Assembly: GCA_021397835.1 (NCBI GenBank)
Contig: JAJFZO010000658.1
Coordinates: forward strand, 689,501 to 753,500
Length of the DNA stretch: 64,000 bases
Source: Moringa oleifera
Lineage: Eukaryota > Streptophyta > Magnoliopsida > Brassicales > Moringaceae
Reading direction: 5' to 3'
Part shown: one piece after another, positions 60,860 through 64,000 of the stretch
How positions within the stretch are numbered: position 1 is the first letter of the stretch
How the letters are laid out: each line of letters begins with the position of its first letter
Notes under the pieces: generated by a model
The model's database searches: none
What the model was told of the DNA's origin: nothing
The model's input: only the letters and a program-made list of their open reading frames with translations
Position numbers and translations under genes: made by a program

Positions 60860-63800
60860 ACTGGAGTATTTCAAAACGGATTGGCGGGTTCTTATTGGTA
60901 ACTGCTTAGGCTGCCAACCCTTTTATTTCTTAGGAAATTGGACTTTCACCCCCAGCCCACGTTTGAGTCTTAATCTTGATTAATAAAGTTCCTTTTTTAA
61001 AATAAAAAAAAAACCAATTAAAATATATAGGCAACATAAATTGACATTTTGAAGTTGGAAACTAATCTAAATAGCAAAAAGTGTAAGGAGAATTAGTGGA
61101 GAGTCTTGGCTGCACGATCTTAACTTTATGAAAGGAGAAGAGGTATCACCTCATTTAAGGAATCACGTATTGGGTAGAACATTAATGTAATAATCAATGT
61201 TTAACCAAATTAAGTAAAGATATTTATAATAGTTTTATGTTGGTCTTAGGGCTATGTCCATATATGTAAACCTTCATCAACATTGACTTTGAAGAGATGT
61301 TGATCTAACTAGGATCCAGATGTATCTCTCAATCTTAAGAAGATTAAAAAGCATTTCTATTTGTTTCATCCTTTTTATAAAGTTACATTTCCAAATTAAA
61401 AGAATCTAATTCTAATGAGGGAGAGGATAATGCAGATCTGATTTGATCAAAATCGAATTTAATCTCTTATTGTTTTACCAAACGGATCACAATCTTCAAG
61501 GGAACCTGATCAAAGCCAAGAGGCCCAGAACATCAAAAACAAGACGAATGGACCCAAATCGCTTAATTACCACGTAGCCCAATTGCTACCGGGATATGGA
61601 TTTTCAAGTACTCCCGGGTCGGGTTTTGAGCTTCCCCAGATCGGCTTCACATGCCCATTCAATATTGGCGGTCGAAGAAGATATTTCACCTTCTTCTCCT
61701 GTCTTTTCTTTGGAACGGGATGGTTAATGTCATGGCCGAAAGAAATTAAGCAAAAATTTAACTGTTGCCAGTTGAAGGAGATTGTTGTCAATTTGGTCCG
61801 AAATATCTCACCAAATACCCAGAAATAGTTCACCAGCATTACCCAAAAGAACCAATTTGATTTGTCATTAATGGTCGGTCCACCAAGACTTGATAAAAAT
61901 TTCAGATTTTTCTTTTCAACTTTTTGCTTTTCTTGTCCTCTTTTGCCGTTTCTGGGTAAACAGGATCGAGGATAGATTGGAGCAGTAGGACAAGTTGAAG
62001 ATGATGCAATCAATTATGTCACTGCCCACAACTCTCTCTCTCTCACACAGGAGCAAACAAAGAATAGGCCATGGCAAAGACGCTAGGCCTTTTGACGAAC
62101 ACTTCTCGACCATTGTTAATTTTCACAATCAAATTGCTCTGTGACTTTTCCTGTAGAACGTCCAAACTTATCTGAAACTAGTTTGACCATCTACATCTAT
62201 GACCAAACTATTGCCATTGTCATCACGAAGCAGTCATCTTAACTTTTTCTTCTTTTTCACAGAAATTCGACCAGTAGGTTTCCAGTTTGAACATATTTCG
62301 CTTTCTTCCTCCTGGTGTGGACAAAGCATGCGAACAAAATTTCTATACAGAATATTCTAAGTAGTTTGGCTTATTATTTGTAAAGATAAGAACCCACAAA
62401 AGGAAAAAATGACCGAGATAGCCTTCATCCCTAAAAGGGTTATCTATAATTTTAAATTGACAAGATTAGACGATTATCAAATTACATATGAGGTTGATCT
62501 ACGGGATTTTCTTGGGAAAATTGGTGAACTTGGTTTCTGTTTTTATTTTTGGCTGGACAGCTACTAAGTAAAGTTGATATTGCTTTTTAGTCTAAAAGCA
62601 CCTATTAGATTCCCAATAAATATTAGAATCTTAGCTTCTTACTCAAAGGCCAACAAGCTTAAGGTCAGATTCTTGCTACAGGCACTTAAAGGCCTTCTTT
62701 CTAAAGGAGGAGAAAGCATTGGAAGATTCTTCTTGTGCCTTGTCTCCATGCATTTCTACCGTCGGTAATAACTTAGATACTGAAGATTCGCAGCCACTCT
62801 CTGCGTAAGGTAGGCTACTAATGGTTGTCTCTGTTAAAGGGAGATATTGCAACTTAACTATTTGATAAAATGACTGACTGAACTGTGGTGGATGCCATTC
62901 CTCCAAGTTAGTCACTATAATCAGAAAAATTATTGCATTTTAGATGTTAATGGCAAACAGGGAAAGTCACAACTTAGGAGACCCATAAAGATTTTTCTGT
63001 TTTATTTCATAACAAGTCAAATCCAGCAAGCAATATGGAAGGAATTTATCTTCTGATTCCTTGGTTTAATTGGAGTAATATCTTGCTTGATGCCGGTAGT
63101 GGCTGTGTACATGCCATGTCCTCTAACGCATATGCAGTCTCGAAGTGCTTTCTACACATATCATCACTATAACTTTTAATCTAATTAATTAATGATATCT
63201 CACATGGTGGGTGAGGTATTGGTTGGTTTGTGATTGTCGACAAGCTTAATGATTCTTCGTAGGGTTGTTAATCATATCTAAAATTCCCGATTTAATAAAT
63301 CGATCAAGAATGAATCAGTACTCATCTTTGTGAGCGTACGGATAAATATCTTAATATCTTATAAATCTGGCAAGCTGATTGGTTGGCTCGGTGATTATAT
63401 TAGATTTGCATACAAAACATGTCTTTAAAATGAAGCATTAGGAGTGCTTTGTGTAGATCCCCACTTCACATTGCAAATTTTTTAATCAAATCAAATCACT
63501 GTGTTGCGTTCACTTGTCTTGAACTCATTGCATATTAGCCTGAAAGAACATAGAACTTAGTTAAACACTCTGAAAATGCTCGAATAAATAATCCAAGATC
63601 ATGAAATGGGCAAAGCAGCCTACGAAGATGTGACGCTTGTCCTAAAGTGGAAGACAAACGCTTCGCTTTTTCACTCTCGTGTACCCCATGTTGTATAAGA
63701 CGATTCTCTGCTGTGGAATCTAGAACCTGACAAGTGTCTCAGTCCGATAATGTCCCAACGTGGGTACTTCGCCTCCATGGGTGTCTTTGATTTGTCTTTG

Positions 63801-64000
63801 TGAAAATGGCTTCACCTCTTTTGGTGAATCATACCAATATGTCTGGTCTTCTTGTACCCTTCACCTTTCTCTTGCACCCATGATCTTGTTGCCCATTTTA
63901 GCTACCACTCTTACTACGAATTTTTCAATATTTGAACTAGAAAATGTTCTAGGATTCAATATAATTCCACCATAAACAACATAGGTAATGCCGGCTTGTC
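60860..64000. other. Right-end intergenic region, no gene supported
   Basis: Mixed composition. A 148-codon minus-strand frame at 61567-62013 is the longest unassigned one in the window; it shows no recognisable domain, and its start region contains (CT)n DNA at 62030-62048. GC-richer segments at 61500-62300 and 63590-63900 could be promoter or edge-of-gene sequence, but I cannot identify an exon with confidence. Confidence 0.45.

Noticed and set aside
63760..63975. 71-codon plus-strand frame near the right end
   Set aside because: Short, no recognised domain, could not be joined to neighbouring exons.

Overview
The window is nuclear DNA of a flowering plant, most likely a eudicot. Genes have many short exons with GT/AG introns, intergenic DNA is very AT-rich, and the transposon remnants are plant types (Ty3-type LTR element, TRIM-like element, Mutator-like elements). 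All gene names come from reading translated exons against remembered plant families; no database search was run. The species cannot be fixed from the sequence.

Layout. (1) 1-3.8 kb, minus strand: 5' half of a cyclic-nucleotide-gated channel of the CNGC1 type, cut by the window edge. (2) 7.7-16.96 kb, plus strand: a complete eight-exon PP2C phosphatase. Its 4-kb intron 5 holds an antisense LTR retrotransposon (11760-14999) that keeps gag and protease but has lost most of pol. (3) 18.4-24.1 kb, minus strand: a complete five-coding-exon gene for a plant-conserved protein of unknown function. (4) 24.2-34.1 kb: gene-poor AT-rich DNA with degenerate tandem repeats and two nested Mutator-like elements at 29.46-31.83 kb. 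(5) 34.2-39.6 kb, plus strand: a J-domain/DUF3444 protein with an intronless 768-codon CDS behind a leader intron of about 2.8 kb. (6) 41.6-49.8 kb, plus strand: a trehalose-6-phosphate phosphatase with nine coding exons and a long spliced leader. (7) 51.5-60.8 kb, minus strand: a large nucleotidyltransferase/poly(A)-polymerase-like gene whose exon structure is preserved but which carries at least four frameshifts, several in-frame stops and a broken splice acceptor, so I call it a pseudogene. A TRIM-like element lies in its first coding intron. (8) 60.9-64 kb: no gene that I can support.

The run CNGC1 - PP2C - J-domain/DUF3444 matches, from memory, neighbouring Arabidopsis loci on chromosome 5 (AT5G53130, AT5G53140, AT5G53150), so the left two thirds looks like a conserved block expanded by transposons. 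The genes do not form one pathway: ion channel, protein phosphatase, chaperone-like regulator and sugar-signal phosphatase. I found no tRNA, rRNA or CRISPR array. The best leads are the heavily damaged yet structurally complete nucleotidyltransferase gene, the nested Mutator-like elements with long inverted repeats, and the gag-protease-only retroelement whose frame is broken only by stop codons.
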